Shown: positions 32,992 to 44,223 of the stretch, in pieces
Layout of the letters: the number at the start of each line of letters is the position of its first letter
Numbering within the stretch: position 1 is the stretch's first letter
From: Floccularia luteovirens
Taxonomy: Eukaryota > Basidiomycota > Agaricomycetes > Agaricales > Squamanitaceae
Direction: 5' to 3'
DNA: 64,000 nt
Assembly: GCA_009739215.1 (NCBI GenBank)
Contig: VSJF01000015.1
Span: forward strand, 207,932-271,931
Program-made: the position numbers and the translations under genes
Notes under the pieces: model-generated
The model's input: only the letters and a program-made list of their open reading frames with translations
What the model was told of the DNA's origin: nothing
Databases searched by the model: none

Positions 32992-34051
32992 CCCTCCGAG
33001 ATACCGTCTAAATTGCACCACAAAGGTTGACTTTTCATTTCTCTCTCTGGATGTCTTTCTCTCCTTGGATTTGTATTTCTAAATCAATCAATACCGGATC
33101 TCTTTTTTCTTATCTTCTCAGCTTCCCTCTGCATCATTTCCTCTCTTCTTCACTTCGGCCTTCGGAACTTGTCATCATTTCTGTAATACATTAGGGCCTT
33201 TCACTCCTCTCCTACTTTTTCTTGATATCCCTTCTCATTCGGATACTTCACCACCACTAAACCCAACCATATACCAGCATAGATTTGTCATCCACGAGAC
33301 TCTCCGGATCAATAGCGGGTGGAAGTAACTCTTTGGGGGTCTCCCATTGGTTTTCAACTGCAGGCGACATAAGTACCTCTCCCCACTCTGCAGCCCCAGT
33401 TTCGGCCGAACTGAGGTGGCAGAGTGCTGAGAGGTATAGTTGTCTCTTCTCTTGTGACTTGGCTGACCAGTGCGGTTTGTTACTGTAAGTTGTTTTTTTT
33501 TTCTTCCTCTTTTTGAATTGAATTTGACTCTTGTTTGACTCCATAGATTATCGCCTGAATTTAACTTCACTGTCCCCACTTCGACATACATCCACTCGTT
33601 TTAACCGCTCAAACGACACCCGTAAAACTACGAAACCCGTTTCACTTATCTTACTGGATGCTTCCCCCTCCCAGTAACGGGTTCCTTGGTTTTTGTCTGG
33701 ACTTGCTGCGCTTGCTCCATTCATCCCTATTTTCTTATACTGTTCTTATTCTTATTTATCTCCTCTTTGTAACAATCACCTCGACTTGTATCAATTATTC
33801 TTAATGAATCTCACCTTTTCCTCTCCTTAAGACTTTGCGAAGAAATTGGGTTATTAGTATGGTTATTTATTTACACGGATTCTTCTTTGTGTGATATGCA
33901 CTTCTGATCTATATCTGAAGTTTCGAGTTTCAGTGTCCCTTACTCAAAACCCCACCTATTCTCATCATTTGACAAGCTATCGCGACCCTTGTCAGTGTGA
34001 CTATGGGCCATCAGTAGATATTAGATATCCCCCCAATTCTAGTCGTTACAC
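32992..34051. other. Pyrimidine-rich intergenic stretch, no gene seen
   Basis: The plus strand is rich in CTTT/TCTC runs from 33020 to 33250 and again from 33690 to 33850. Short frames around 33235-33591 (minus) and 33285-33488 (plus) lack recognisable motifs. It may be the decayed untranslated part of a lost gene. Confidence 0.35.
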
Positions 34052-34195
34052 TTTTTTTTGAATCCATGTATTGATCATTGGGGCTGAGCGCTGATGCCCT
34101 ATGGAAATCATTACATGCGCTTTTAAGGATACTACGGGTATCTAATGCTTGGTTTATGGTAGTCTATGCTTTGTCCTCTATGGGTCCAGTGACGG
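34052..34195 (-). mobile_element. 5'-truncated LINE tail
   Basis: A T8 run (poly(A) on the minus strand) followed by ATGTATTGATCATTGGGGC and ATCATTACATGC, the same 3' UTR as the LINE at 3741-3800. The flanks TAGTCGTTACAC (34040-34051) and TAGTCTTTACAT (34196-34207) agree at 10 of 12 bases and may be an aged duplication. Only the last about 140 bases of the LINE are present. Confidence 0.6.
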
Positions 34196-34626
34196 TAGTC
34201 TTTACATGTGTTATGATTTGAAGCTCCCTTGAATTTCAGAATAACGGCCCACTAGTAAAACCGAACTAAAACCATATCGTATCAAATTTCTGAGCAACAC
34301 GTGACCAAGTCATAGCGGGCGTTTATGTTGAACCAATCTATCATATGCAGTACATTGTCATACTTATTTACAGCCCAACTTCGCGAGCGCGTATAATATA
34401 AGCAAATTTCCAAATTAACTGAACATGTGTAAGGGGGTCGTGATGGGAATTAATGCTGTGTCATTTCGAGGACAACTCGTACAGACGCCCACCACTCCCA
34501 TACCCTTCCTCATACACATACCATAGTCGAGAACTTTGCTCGTTGATACGGTACATCTTGTCCAACCTACTCACTGTGATGATTGACACACAAATAACGC
34601 TCCGATGCACAGGATTCATCTCAACA
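34196..34626 (+). promoter_or_regulatory. Upstream region of NLR1
   Basis: No separate gene. A TATAATATAA stretch at 34391-34400 could serve as a core promoter for NLR1. An upstream in-frame Met exists, but the conserved start shared by all readable paralogues is ATG at 34627. Confidence 0.35.
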
Positions 34627-37600
34627 ATGTCTCCATCAAAAAGAGATCAACACATCACCGACATCCTTATTTTCGCGAAGCAGGCTCTTGACACCACACA
34701 AGGCCCATTAAGCCTTGTTCCTGTTCCCGGATTGTCGAGTGCAGTCTCAGCATTGTCTGGCCTGATTGGCATAATTTTAGTACGTGTATGATATAACCTT
34801 TATCTACCTTTGTACACGATTCAATGATTCGATTGATCAGGTTGCCGGAGGGAACAAAGAAATACGAGAGGATATAGCAGAGCATATACAGGAACTCACA
34901 TTGATCATTGAGCAAACGAGGGAAAAGGCCGAGTCTGCATTGGGAACAAATGACGAAAACATGACACGAAATCGTCTGGTAAATTCACCCGAATTAAAAG
35001 AAAGGGTGGCTACTCTCCAAAGGTAAGTTGTCATGATACTTACCGTGTACGTTGCTCAAGACAATCACAGAGATCTGAAGGATCTGATGAATGAGTCGAA
35101 AAACCTCGAAACAGGATTTCTCGGATTACTTCTGAGCAAGAAAAACACAGATACACTATTGAGGATCAGAACGGGTATCGAGGATGCTACGAAAAAATTC
35201 CAGGTATGGTATTTTTCTGGGGTTCCCAAACGTAATATTGTATGACACAATGTATGATATAGATCCAAAGTGGAATTACTATTGAAATGCTAATCAACGG
35301 CATCGTGACTGATATTGAGGTAGGATCTTTTTGTTTGCTACTGAACAACCATATTAATGTGAATTTATAGCAAATCAAGCGTACTCAACAACAAGAGCGT
35401 GAGCTTCTTTTCCTATGATTATCAAGCCTGCCTACCTATCGTACACATTGCAGTTGAGGAAAGGGCACTGAAGGATCTACCACATGTCAATGCTGGCTAC
35501 TCTTCTGCTCTGAACCCAACTAAAACGGGAACACTGCAGGGCACTCGAACTGCTTTGCTTGAACAGCTCACAACGTGGTCTCTCCGGTCAAATCCGGCCG
35601 ACAATGGCTCTTTCATATATGTTCTAAGTGGTGGTGCTGGAACTGGTAAATCCACCATTGCTTTCGAGATGTCCTTGAGATTAGAAGAGGCCGGGGCATT
35701 GGGTGCCTCTTTTTTCTTTGTCCATGACGCAAGTGATTTTAATACAACAACATACGTATTGACCACTATCGCCTATCAATTGGCGCGTAACCACACGAGC
35801 CTATATTCTCACATTGCAAAGGCTGCCCGAGAGTATATCCGGAAAGGAAAACAAGGGGAACTGCTTCAAATGGACCTAGACAATCTCATAATCAAACCAC
35901 TGAAGAATGTCGAGGCATCACACCGCCCAATTATACTTGTTTTTGATGCACTCGACGAGTGCACTATAGCAGCACAGGATGAGGTGATCCGACTTCTTTT
36001 CCTGTTTATGGAACGACTTCCCGAAATCCCATTTCCTGTTCGAATACTCGTTACCACCAGACCGGAAATGAAGATCGAAGCAGCTCTGAACACCCAAAAA
36101 CTACTGCAAAGTTTTGAAACCATACAGACTACACGAGATACCGAGACAGATTGTGGACACAGACATCAAGCTTTTCTTTGACATAAGACTGATGGACCTC
36201 AGCTGCTGGGAAACTGTATTACATGCTCGTCCCAACGTTGTCAAAGACCTTACCAGACTTGCCGCCGGGTTATTTATATATGCAGACACTGTCGTTAAAT
36301 TCCTGGGTAAAAATCCACACCTATGCCGCTGAGATTCTTGACGCCCTTCTATCCGACAATCCATCAGATGCTTCATTCACTCTGAAGAACCTCGATCGAC
36401 TATATATTGCTGTATTGCAAAATGCGCTCAATGATGACGACCTCGACATTCCAGACATGAAGAAGTACATTCAAGTTGTACTGGGTAGTCTTGCGTTGCT
36501 TCAAGATCAGATATCAGCTTCCGGCTTGAACGATTTGGTCGGTGTTCCAATGCGATTCATCCGCGACATCCTAGATCGGCTTGGTTCGGTCATCCTGAAA
36601 CCAGACAAGGACGATGTAGAGATCCGAATGGTGCATGCAAGCTTCCCGCAATTCCTCATTGATATCCATCGCTGCACAGATTCCAAGTTCTACATTGACC
36701 CATCTGTACATCATCATCGCTTGGTATTGACCTGTCTAGAGGTGATGAATGGGAGGTACCCACTCAAAAGGAATATTTGCCATCTTGAAGATCCGACGAT
36801 AATGAAATCAAATATCCCCGGCTTGCACGACACTGTCAAGAAACGTATCCAACCAAGTTTACGGTACTCTTGTGTTCACTGGGCCATACATCTATCACAA
36901 TCCAATAATCCAGCTCAGGACCTCTTAGATGCAGTGATGGAGTTTGTGCGTACGAAGCTACTGGTATGGGTGGAGGTGCTCAGTTACATGGACCGGCTTG
37001 AGGTTGCTGTCCCAGCTTTGCTTGCGGCACTTTCATGGTGTGAGGTATGTATTTGATATATTCACAGAAGGCAAAAGAAATTGATGTATTGTTACAAGGT
37101 TCACATCCAAGACGCAGACAGGAATGAAGTTCTTCAATTAATTGATGACACCCACAGGCTAATTCTACAGTGTTATGCACCTATCGATGATTGCCCCGAA
37201 CACCTCTATATATCTGCATTTCGCCTGGCACCATCATGTCTTTTCACCACCCACTACAACAATTTTGTCAGCTTGCCGAGCCATAACAATTTAATTGTAA
37301 AGTCAATGATGCCTCGAGATTCAGCATGGGGTCCTTGCCTCCACACGATCCCAATAAATTCAAGGAATTGTTGCGCAGTACTCTCCCCAAATGGGAATTT
37401 AATTGCTTCTGGGTCATCAAAAGGGGAGGTGTGCATATGGGAAGCCAGCATCGGATTTTTGAAGAGGACCATAAAGGGACATGCTAAAAGTGTTCGATGT
37501 GTTGCGTGGGCCCCTGATGGGGAGTCGCTCGCTTCTGGTTCTGCAGATGGGACATTTCGTGTCTGGAATGCTACGTCTGGTGCGCAGGTGCATGTCCAGC

Positions 37601-39009
37601 GTGTGCAAACCACAGAATGCAAGGTGTATATCATAGCGTGGAGTCGAGACGGAACACGACTTGTTACTGGTGCCAATCCAGGAGGAGTGCAAGTGTGGGA
37701 CATCGTAATTGGTAAAGTCTTGAAGGGGAGGATAATCTTACCTGTGATAGACAAAGTGTTGGCCATATCTAAGGACCTTGGACATGCAGTAGACAGGACA
37801 GCCGGAGGAAAGCTTCGATTTTGGGATCTCGGATTCGACAACGGCAGGATTCTGAAGGAGATGCCTATGCTGTTTATTGTAACCACAGCTGTGTTTCTAA
37901 ACGATGATAGGCAAGTTATATTCTGTGGCGAAGACAATGGAGTTCATTTATGGGACTTGAATTCGGGCGAATGCACACCCAAAGTTATACTGGAATCTAA
38001 GGTCACACAGGAGGGGCTGACTTTCATCTACGGAATCGCTTCAACCCGAAACGAAGCTACTCTTGCGTTATCTACTCTTGACAGAATACATTTCTTCAAC
38101 GCGAAGTCCTGGGATTCACTTGGTTCCTTCCAAGGCTACTTTGATCGCACTGCATCATTCTCTCCTGATGATCGTCGCCTCCTCACGTCACTCAACACAA
38201 TCCAATTGTGGGACTCCTCTTCCGTACTTGCACCAAAATCACGGTTCGCAACGAATTCCACTCCACCGCCTTCATCACCGATTGTAAAACACAACTCAAA
38301 CATACATTTCGTGGCTGTCTCCTCCGATGGCTCGCGGGTAGCGGCTGTATCAAATGAAGCAGTCAGCATCTGGTCACTCCAATCCGCATCACTATACTGC
38401 ATTATTCAAGGGGATATATGTGGTAACATCGCTTTTTCCCCTGACGGGCACAAGATTGCACTCGGCGAATATGACAAGACTTACATATGGGACATCACGA
38501 CGACTCAGACTACTTTGGTGCAGAGTATACCCACTGCAAACGATGCTGATGATAGAATCGCATGGTCTCCCGACGGGCGTTTGATTGCAGGTGCAGTATA
38601 TGGTCCCGATTCTGTACGAGGGCTGGGTATCTTCGATGTGGCGTCGGGCAAACTTGTGAAATATTTGGTGCTCCGAATCAAGGCGGCCCTGCATGTAGTA
38701 GAGTTCTCACAAGACAACACAATGTTATACGTGTTGTATGGCGAGAATGAAGCAATATTCAGATGGGAGGAAGGGGAGAAAATTGACGTCAAGAAGCATA
38801 GGTGGGAAACAGAAATGGATAGGAGAAGACGCTTCCTCAAGAATGGATGGATTGTACGCGAACAGGATGGAAAGAGATTGTGTTGGGTGCAGCAGATATA
38901 TGCAGACTGCATCGTCCGATGGGGCAATTATTATGCTGTGAGCAAGAATTCAGGCCAGCTAGATATTTTGCACATCGAGGAACGTTCCGTAGACACGACG
39001 AATGATTGA
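34627..39009 (+). pseudogene. NLR1: NACHT-WD40 receptor with two frameshifts
   Basis: Seven exons: 34627-34779, 34841-35022, 35071-35203, 35263-35319, 35371-35398, 35454-37044 and 37099-39009. N-terminal helical domain (MSPSKRDQHITDI, LVPVPGLSSAVSALSGLIGI). NACHT exon with Walker A GGAGTGKST, Walker B VFDALDE and sensor VTTRPEM. WD40 exon with blades such as GHAKSVRCVAWAPDGESLAS. Exon 6 is 1591 bases against 1589 in NLR2 and NLR3, which places two single-base insertions: near 36108 (before AAAGTTTTGAAACC) and near 36325 (after NPH). Without them the protein would be like NLR2. The rest is open, so decay is recent or the insertions are assembly errors. By analogy with fungal NLRs it would act in non-self recognition or regulated cell death. 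Confidence 0.85.
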
Positions 39010-39745
39010 TAGTACGTAGTCATAGTACAAAATAATATACTTATGGCGATAGTAATCTTGATGAACTTGTCATTGACAATAGTTAGTGTGGGGTAGGCCT
39101 TTGGGCTACCCTTGGACGTGGTTTCCTTTCCGTTTCTGTCTCCTTTCCTCATCACATGATTCTAGATAAGATTAGATTGTACGCGCACGCGCACGCACAT
39201 GTTGCCTTTCACCTATGTTTTCCTTTGTCTAGACTACTTTCCTGTAATTTCTCTATCATCTCCTCGAAATACTGCTAAACGCCTGTAACCGTTTTACACA
39301 CACTATACACATCCTTATTCGAAAACACTCTAAACAACACAAGAAACAACACTAAAACCCTCAACCTTCTCTCCGTCATCCTTCGTCCTTACCGAACTCA
39401 CAGGGGTTAGCCTCCCCACATTAGGTAAATCATTGCCCCCCATTTTTTTTGGCGTAATAGGTCCCCAATCATAAGATAGAAAACTGAAAATCATTATAAC
39501 CACTTTGGAATGAGTCAAGAGAAGACAACAGCAGGCCAGCCAACTGGTCCAACCATATACATAATGAGTGTGCAGCCGTAAAACGTCTGGTAATGAACTA
39601 CCCTTCTGTCTCAGCGTTGCTATGCTTTCCTCGTTCACAGTCAACCGACACCCCCAAGTACGTAAATGCACTGGCATGTCGACGTAGTACTTGAGATACA
39701 TTTAAATTATTTGTTAAGACTGCGTACATTTGAGTATGTAATAAT
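39010..39745. other. Convergent intergenic region between NLR1 and NLR2
   Basis: Holds the 3' ends of both genes. A short alternating purine-pyrimidine run (CGCACGCGCACGCAC) lies at about 39181-39197. No gene or element seen. Confidence 0.45.
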
Positions 39746-42700
39746 CTATAAATCATTCGTGTCTACAGAACTATCCTCGATGTACAAAATATCTAGCTTT
39801 CCTGATGTCCTACCCACAGCATAATAATTACCCCAACGCGCAATGAGTTCTGGGTATCTCTCCTGTACCCAACATAATCTCTTCCCATCCCGCTCGCGTA
39901 TAATCCATGCATCCTTGTGAAAATCCCTCCTCTGTTGTCTCTCCGTTTTCCACTCGTGCTGCTCGAGGTCCACTTTCTCCCCTTCCTTCCATCTGAAAAT
40001 TGTATGATCCGATCCACAAAAGAAATATAATAGAATGTTGTCATGCGAAAACTCTATTTCCCAAATTCTCTCGTTATTGCTGCGCATCAGATATTTCACA
40101 AGTTCGCCTGTCACTGCATCGAATATACCAAACCCTCGCGTTTTATTAGCATTAGGATCATACGCTGGACCTGCGATCCAAAGTCCATCGGAGGACCAAG
40201 CGATTCTGTCATCTGCACCATTTGCAGTGGATATGCTCCGCACCAAAACAGGCTCAGTTGTCGAGATATTCCATATACGAGTCTTTTTATCTTCAATGAC
40301 TGCAATCTTCTGCGCGTCGGGGGAGAAGGCAACGTTACCAAAGAAATGTCCCCGGATAATGCATAATAGTGATGCAGATTTGAGAGACCAGATACTGACT
40401 GCATCAGTGGACCTAGCCGCTACTTGTGAACCATCCAAGGAGATAGCTACGAAAACTATGAGTGAGTCGTGTTTTACAATTGGTGATGATGATAATGATG
40501 GAGTGGGTGACGTGATTCGTGGCTTCGGTGCAAGCACATAAGAAGAGTCCCACATATCGATTCTGGAAAACGACGTCAGGAGGCGACAATCATCTGGAGA
40601 GAACGATGCGGTGTAACGAAAATAGCCTCGTAAGGAACCAAGGTAATCCCAAGTTTTCGTTTTGAAGAAGTGGATTTTATCAACAGTAGGTGAGGCAAGT
40701 GTTTCTCCATCTTGAGACACAGCAATGCCATAGATGAAAGTCTTGCCATTTTGTGCGATTCTGGATTCCAGTTTAACCTTGGAAGTGCAGTCACCCGATT
40801 CCAGGTCCCACACGTAGATCGAATCGTCGAGCCCACAGAAGGCAATCTGTGTGTCGCCGTGTAGAAACGTAGCTGCGTACATTGTGAATCGTACAGGAAA
40901 CTCCTTCAAAATCTTGCCATTCTTGCATCCGATGTCCCATAATCGAATCTTTACTCCAGCTATCCAGTCTACAGCACGGTCCATATCCTTCGATATCGCC
41001 AATACGGTCTTTGTTGCAGGAATGGACATTCTCTCTTTCAATTCCTTACCAATCGTAATGTCCCACACATGTACCCCTCCTGGATCAGTGCTAGTAACAA
41101 GTCGTGTTCCGTCTCGACTCCACGATATCGCATACACTTCGCATTTTCTGCTCTGTACGGGCTGGATATGTACCTGCGCACCAGATGTAGCATTCCATAC
41201 ACGGATTGTCCCGTCAGCCGAACCAGAAGCAAGCGATTCCCCATCAGGAGCCCATGCCACACAACGGATACATTGGGTATGCCCAGCTAAGGTCCTCTTC
41301 AAAAATCCGATGTTAGCATCCCATATGCACACCTCCCCATTTTGTGACCCAGATGCAATCAGCCTCCCATTGGGGGAAAGCATTGCGCGACAATATACTG
41401 CATAAACTGGGATAGTGAGGAGGCAAGCGCCCCATGCCGAATCTCGAGGCATCATTGACTGTACGATAGGATGATCATGCGTTGGTATCTTGCCAAAGTT
41501 GTCATAGCGGGTGGTGAGCACACATGATGGTGCCAATTGGAACGCAGAAATATACAGGTGTTCGGGGCAATCGTTGATAGGTGCGTAACACTGTAGAACT
41601 AGCCGATGCGTGTCATCGATTAACTGGACAATTTCATCCCTGTCCCCGTCCTGCATGTGAACCTAACGACAATATTTTAGTCTTTCTTATATTACTCGAT
41701 TCAATCAAATACGCACCTCACACCACGAAAGTGCCACAAGCAAAGCTGGCACAGCAGCTTCAAGCCGATTCATATAACTGAGCACCTCCACCCATACTAA
41801 TAGCTTCGTCCGCGCAAACTCCTTTACTGCGTCCAAGACTTCCTGACCTGGATCGTTGCATTGTGAAAGGTGTACAGCCCAATGAACGCAAGAATACTGT
41901 AAACTTGGTCGAATGTATTTATTGACAGAATCGTGCAGACCGGGGATATCTGACTTCACTTTTGTTGGATTGTCCAGCTCACAGATGTTCCTTTTCGGTG
42001 GGTACCTCGTATTCATCACCTCTAGACAGGTCAATGCCAGGCGACGATGGTGCACAGTCGGCTCTATGTAGAACTTGGAATCGGTACAGCGCCGAATATC
42101 AATGAGGAATTGCGGGAAGCTTGCGTGCAACATTCGAATCTCGACATCGTCTAGTTCTGGTTTCAGGATGACAGAACCGAGCCGGCTTAAAATATCCTGG
42201 ATAAACCGCATCGGAACACCAACCAAATCATTTAGGCCTGATGTCGATACCTGGTCTTGAAGCAGGGCGAGACTGCCAAGTACAGTTTGAATATACTCCT
42301 GCATACGTGGAATTTTGAGACAGTCATTATCGAGTGCATTCTGTAAGACAGCAAGATATAGCCTGTCGAGATTCTCCAGGGTGAATGCCGCATCTGACGG
42401 ATTGTCAGATAGGATGACTTCGAGGACGTCAACTGCGTGATACGGATTGTTACCCAAAAATTTGACGACAGTGTCAGCATAAATGAACAATCCTGCAGCA
42501 AGATCAGTAAGTCCTTCGACGACATTTGGAATGGCACTGAATATCGTCTCCCAAAAGCTGAGAGCCTTCAATTTCGTGACCAAGAAAAGCTTGATGTCTC
42601 CGTCAACAATTTGTCTCAGTATTTCGTGTAATTTAAACGGTTTTGACACTTTACGGAGCTTTTCGGTGTTGAAAGCTGCGTCGATCTTCATTTCTGGTCT

Positions 42701-44223
42701 GGTGGTGACAATTATTCGGACAGGAAATGGGATTTCGGGGAGTCGTTCCATGAAGAGGAAAAGGAGTCGGACAACCTCCTCCTGGGCTGCTTTAGTGCAC
42801 TCATCGAGTGCATCAAAAACAAGCGTGATCGGTCGGTGTGATGCCTCGACATTCTTCAGTGGCTTAATGATCAAACTATCGAGGTCCATCTGTAGTTTTT
42901 CCCTCTGTTTGCCCCTGCGGCTGTACTGTCGAACAGCCTTTGCGATGTGAGGATATAGGCTTGTGTGGTTATGTGCCAATTGATAAGCGATAGTTGCCAA
43001 TACGTATGTCGTTGCGTTAAAGCTACTTGCATCACGGACAAAGAAAAATGAGGCACCAAGTGCGCCGGCATCCTCCAGTCTGAGGGCTATCTCGAAAGCG
43101 ATTGTGGATTTACCAGTGCCAGCTCCACCACTTAGGACATATATGAAAGATTCGTTATCACTTGTGCGTGACCGGAGAGACCATTCAGTGATCTCCTGAA
43201 GCAATGCAGTTCGTGTGCCCTCGAGTGTTCCTGATTTTGTTGGGACTGACGCAGAAGAGTAACCGGCGTTGACGTGTGGGAGACCGTTCAGCGCCTTTTC
43301 GTCAACTACAAGCAGTGTGATAAGAAATCAGTCTTGGTAGTTATAGGGACTTACGCTCTTGTTCTCGTGATGCGTGCTCTCGTTCTACACGTTCTCGTTC
43401 TGTTCGTTCCCTGTCTGCACGCTCCAGATCTGCGCGTTCTCGTTCTCGCCGTTGCATATGTTTTATTTCCTATCAACTCACATCAGAATCAGAATTGTTT
43501 AACAGCACAGAACAATATTCAAACCTGGATATCGGTTACAATGCCATTTATCAACATTTCCACCGTCATTCCACCTTGGATCTGTGACACATGTCAGGAT
43601 GGAGCGCTGAACAGTCAGTTAGGATCATATACATACGTAGAACTTTCTCGTGGCATCGTCAATGCCAGTCCTGATCCTCAATAACGTATCTGCATTTCTT
43701 TTGCTCAAAAGAAATCCGATAAATCCTGTTTCAAGGTTTTTCGTCTCATCCGTCAGATCTTTCAGATCTCTACGATAATCAAGTTAGAAGGAAACCATGT
43801 GAGTACTGTCATGACAACTCACTTCTCGAGAGTAGCAACCCTCTCTGATAGCTCAGGTGAATTCACCAGACGAGTTTGTGTCAAATTCCCGTCATCGGTT
43901 CCCATAACAGATTCAGCCTTCTTCCTTGTCCGCTCGATGATCGATGTGAGCTCCTGTATATGCTTCGCTATATCCTCTCGTAACCCTTTGTTCCCTTCAG
44001 CAACCTGATCAACCAAATCATTTGTTATAATCATGCATACAGGCAGGAAAACATAATATTATACACGTACCAGAATTATGCCAATGAGGCCAGATAACGC
44101 CGAGGCCGCATTGGATAATCCAGGAACGGGAACCAGGGTGAGTGGGCCTTGTGCAATATCGAGAGTTTGTTTCGCGACAATAAGGATGTCAGTAATACGT
44201 TTATCTGTTTTGGATGGAGACAT
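39746..44223 (-). CDS. NLR2: intact NACHT-WD40 receptor
   Basis: Exons 44071-44223, 43823-44004, 43637-43769, 43525-43581, 43355-43469, 41717-43305 and 39746-41662 join to 1381 residues without a stop. Residues 1-175: helical N-terminal domain (MSPSKTDKRITDI, LVPVPGLSNAASALSGLIGI) of the type seen before NACHT in many Agaricomycete NLRs and resembling the MLKL/HeLo-like four-helix group. Residues about 176-213: linker exon, 115 bases against 28 in paralogues, coding Arg/Glu repeats (RRERERADLERADRERTE). NACHT: Walker A GGAGTGKST near 275, Walker B VFDALDE near 376, VTTRPEM near 410. From about 743: WD40 propeller (GHTQCIRCVAWAPDGESLA, ISWSRDGTRLVT). Fungal relatives act in heterokaryon incompatibility and probably antimicrobial defence; ligand unknown. 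The start is fixed by the conserved MSPSK. Confidence 0.9.

Noticed and set aside
33235..33591. Overlapping open frames on both strands around 33.3-33.6 kb
   Set aside because: Short, pyrimidine-biased, with no motif or clear splice-linked partner exons.
36100..36330. Programmed frameshifting in NLR1
   Set aside because: No slippery site or conserved structure is apparent, and the intact paralogues NLR2 and NLR4 need none. Random insertion or sequence error is simpler.
39181..39199. Short CGCACG repeat, considered as a CRISPR-like or regulatory array
   Set aside because: Under 20 bases, a simple sequence without spacers, and the window is eukaryotic.
40035..40541. 168-codon open frame antisense to the NLR2 WD40 exon, with similar ones at 41-42 kb, 46.5 kb, 49 kb and 60.5-61.2 kb
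   Set aside because: These are shadows of the conserved NLR coding exons: they recur at the same place in each paralogue and have no motif of their own.
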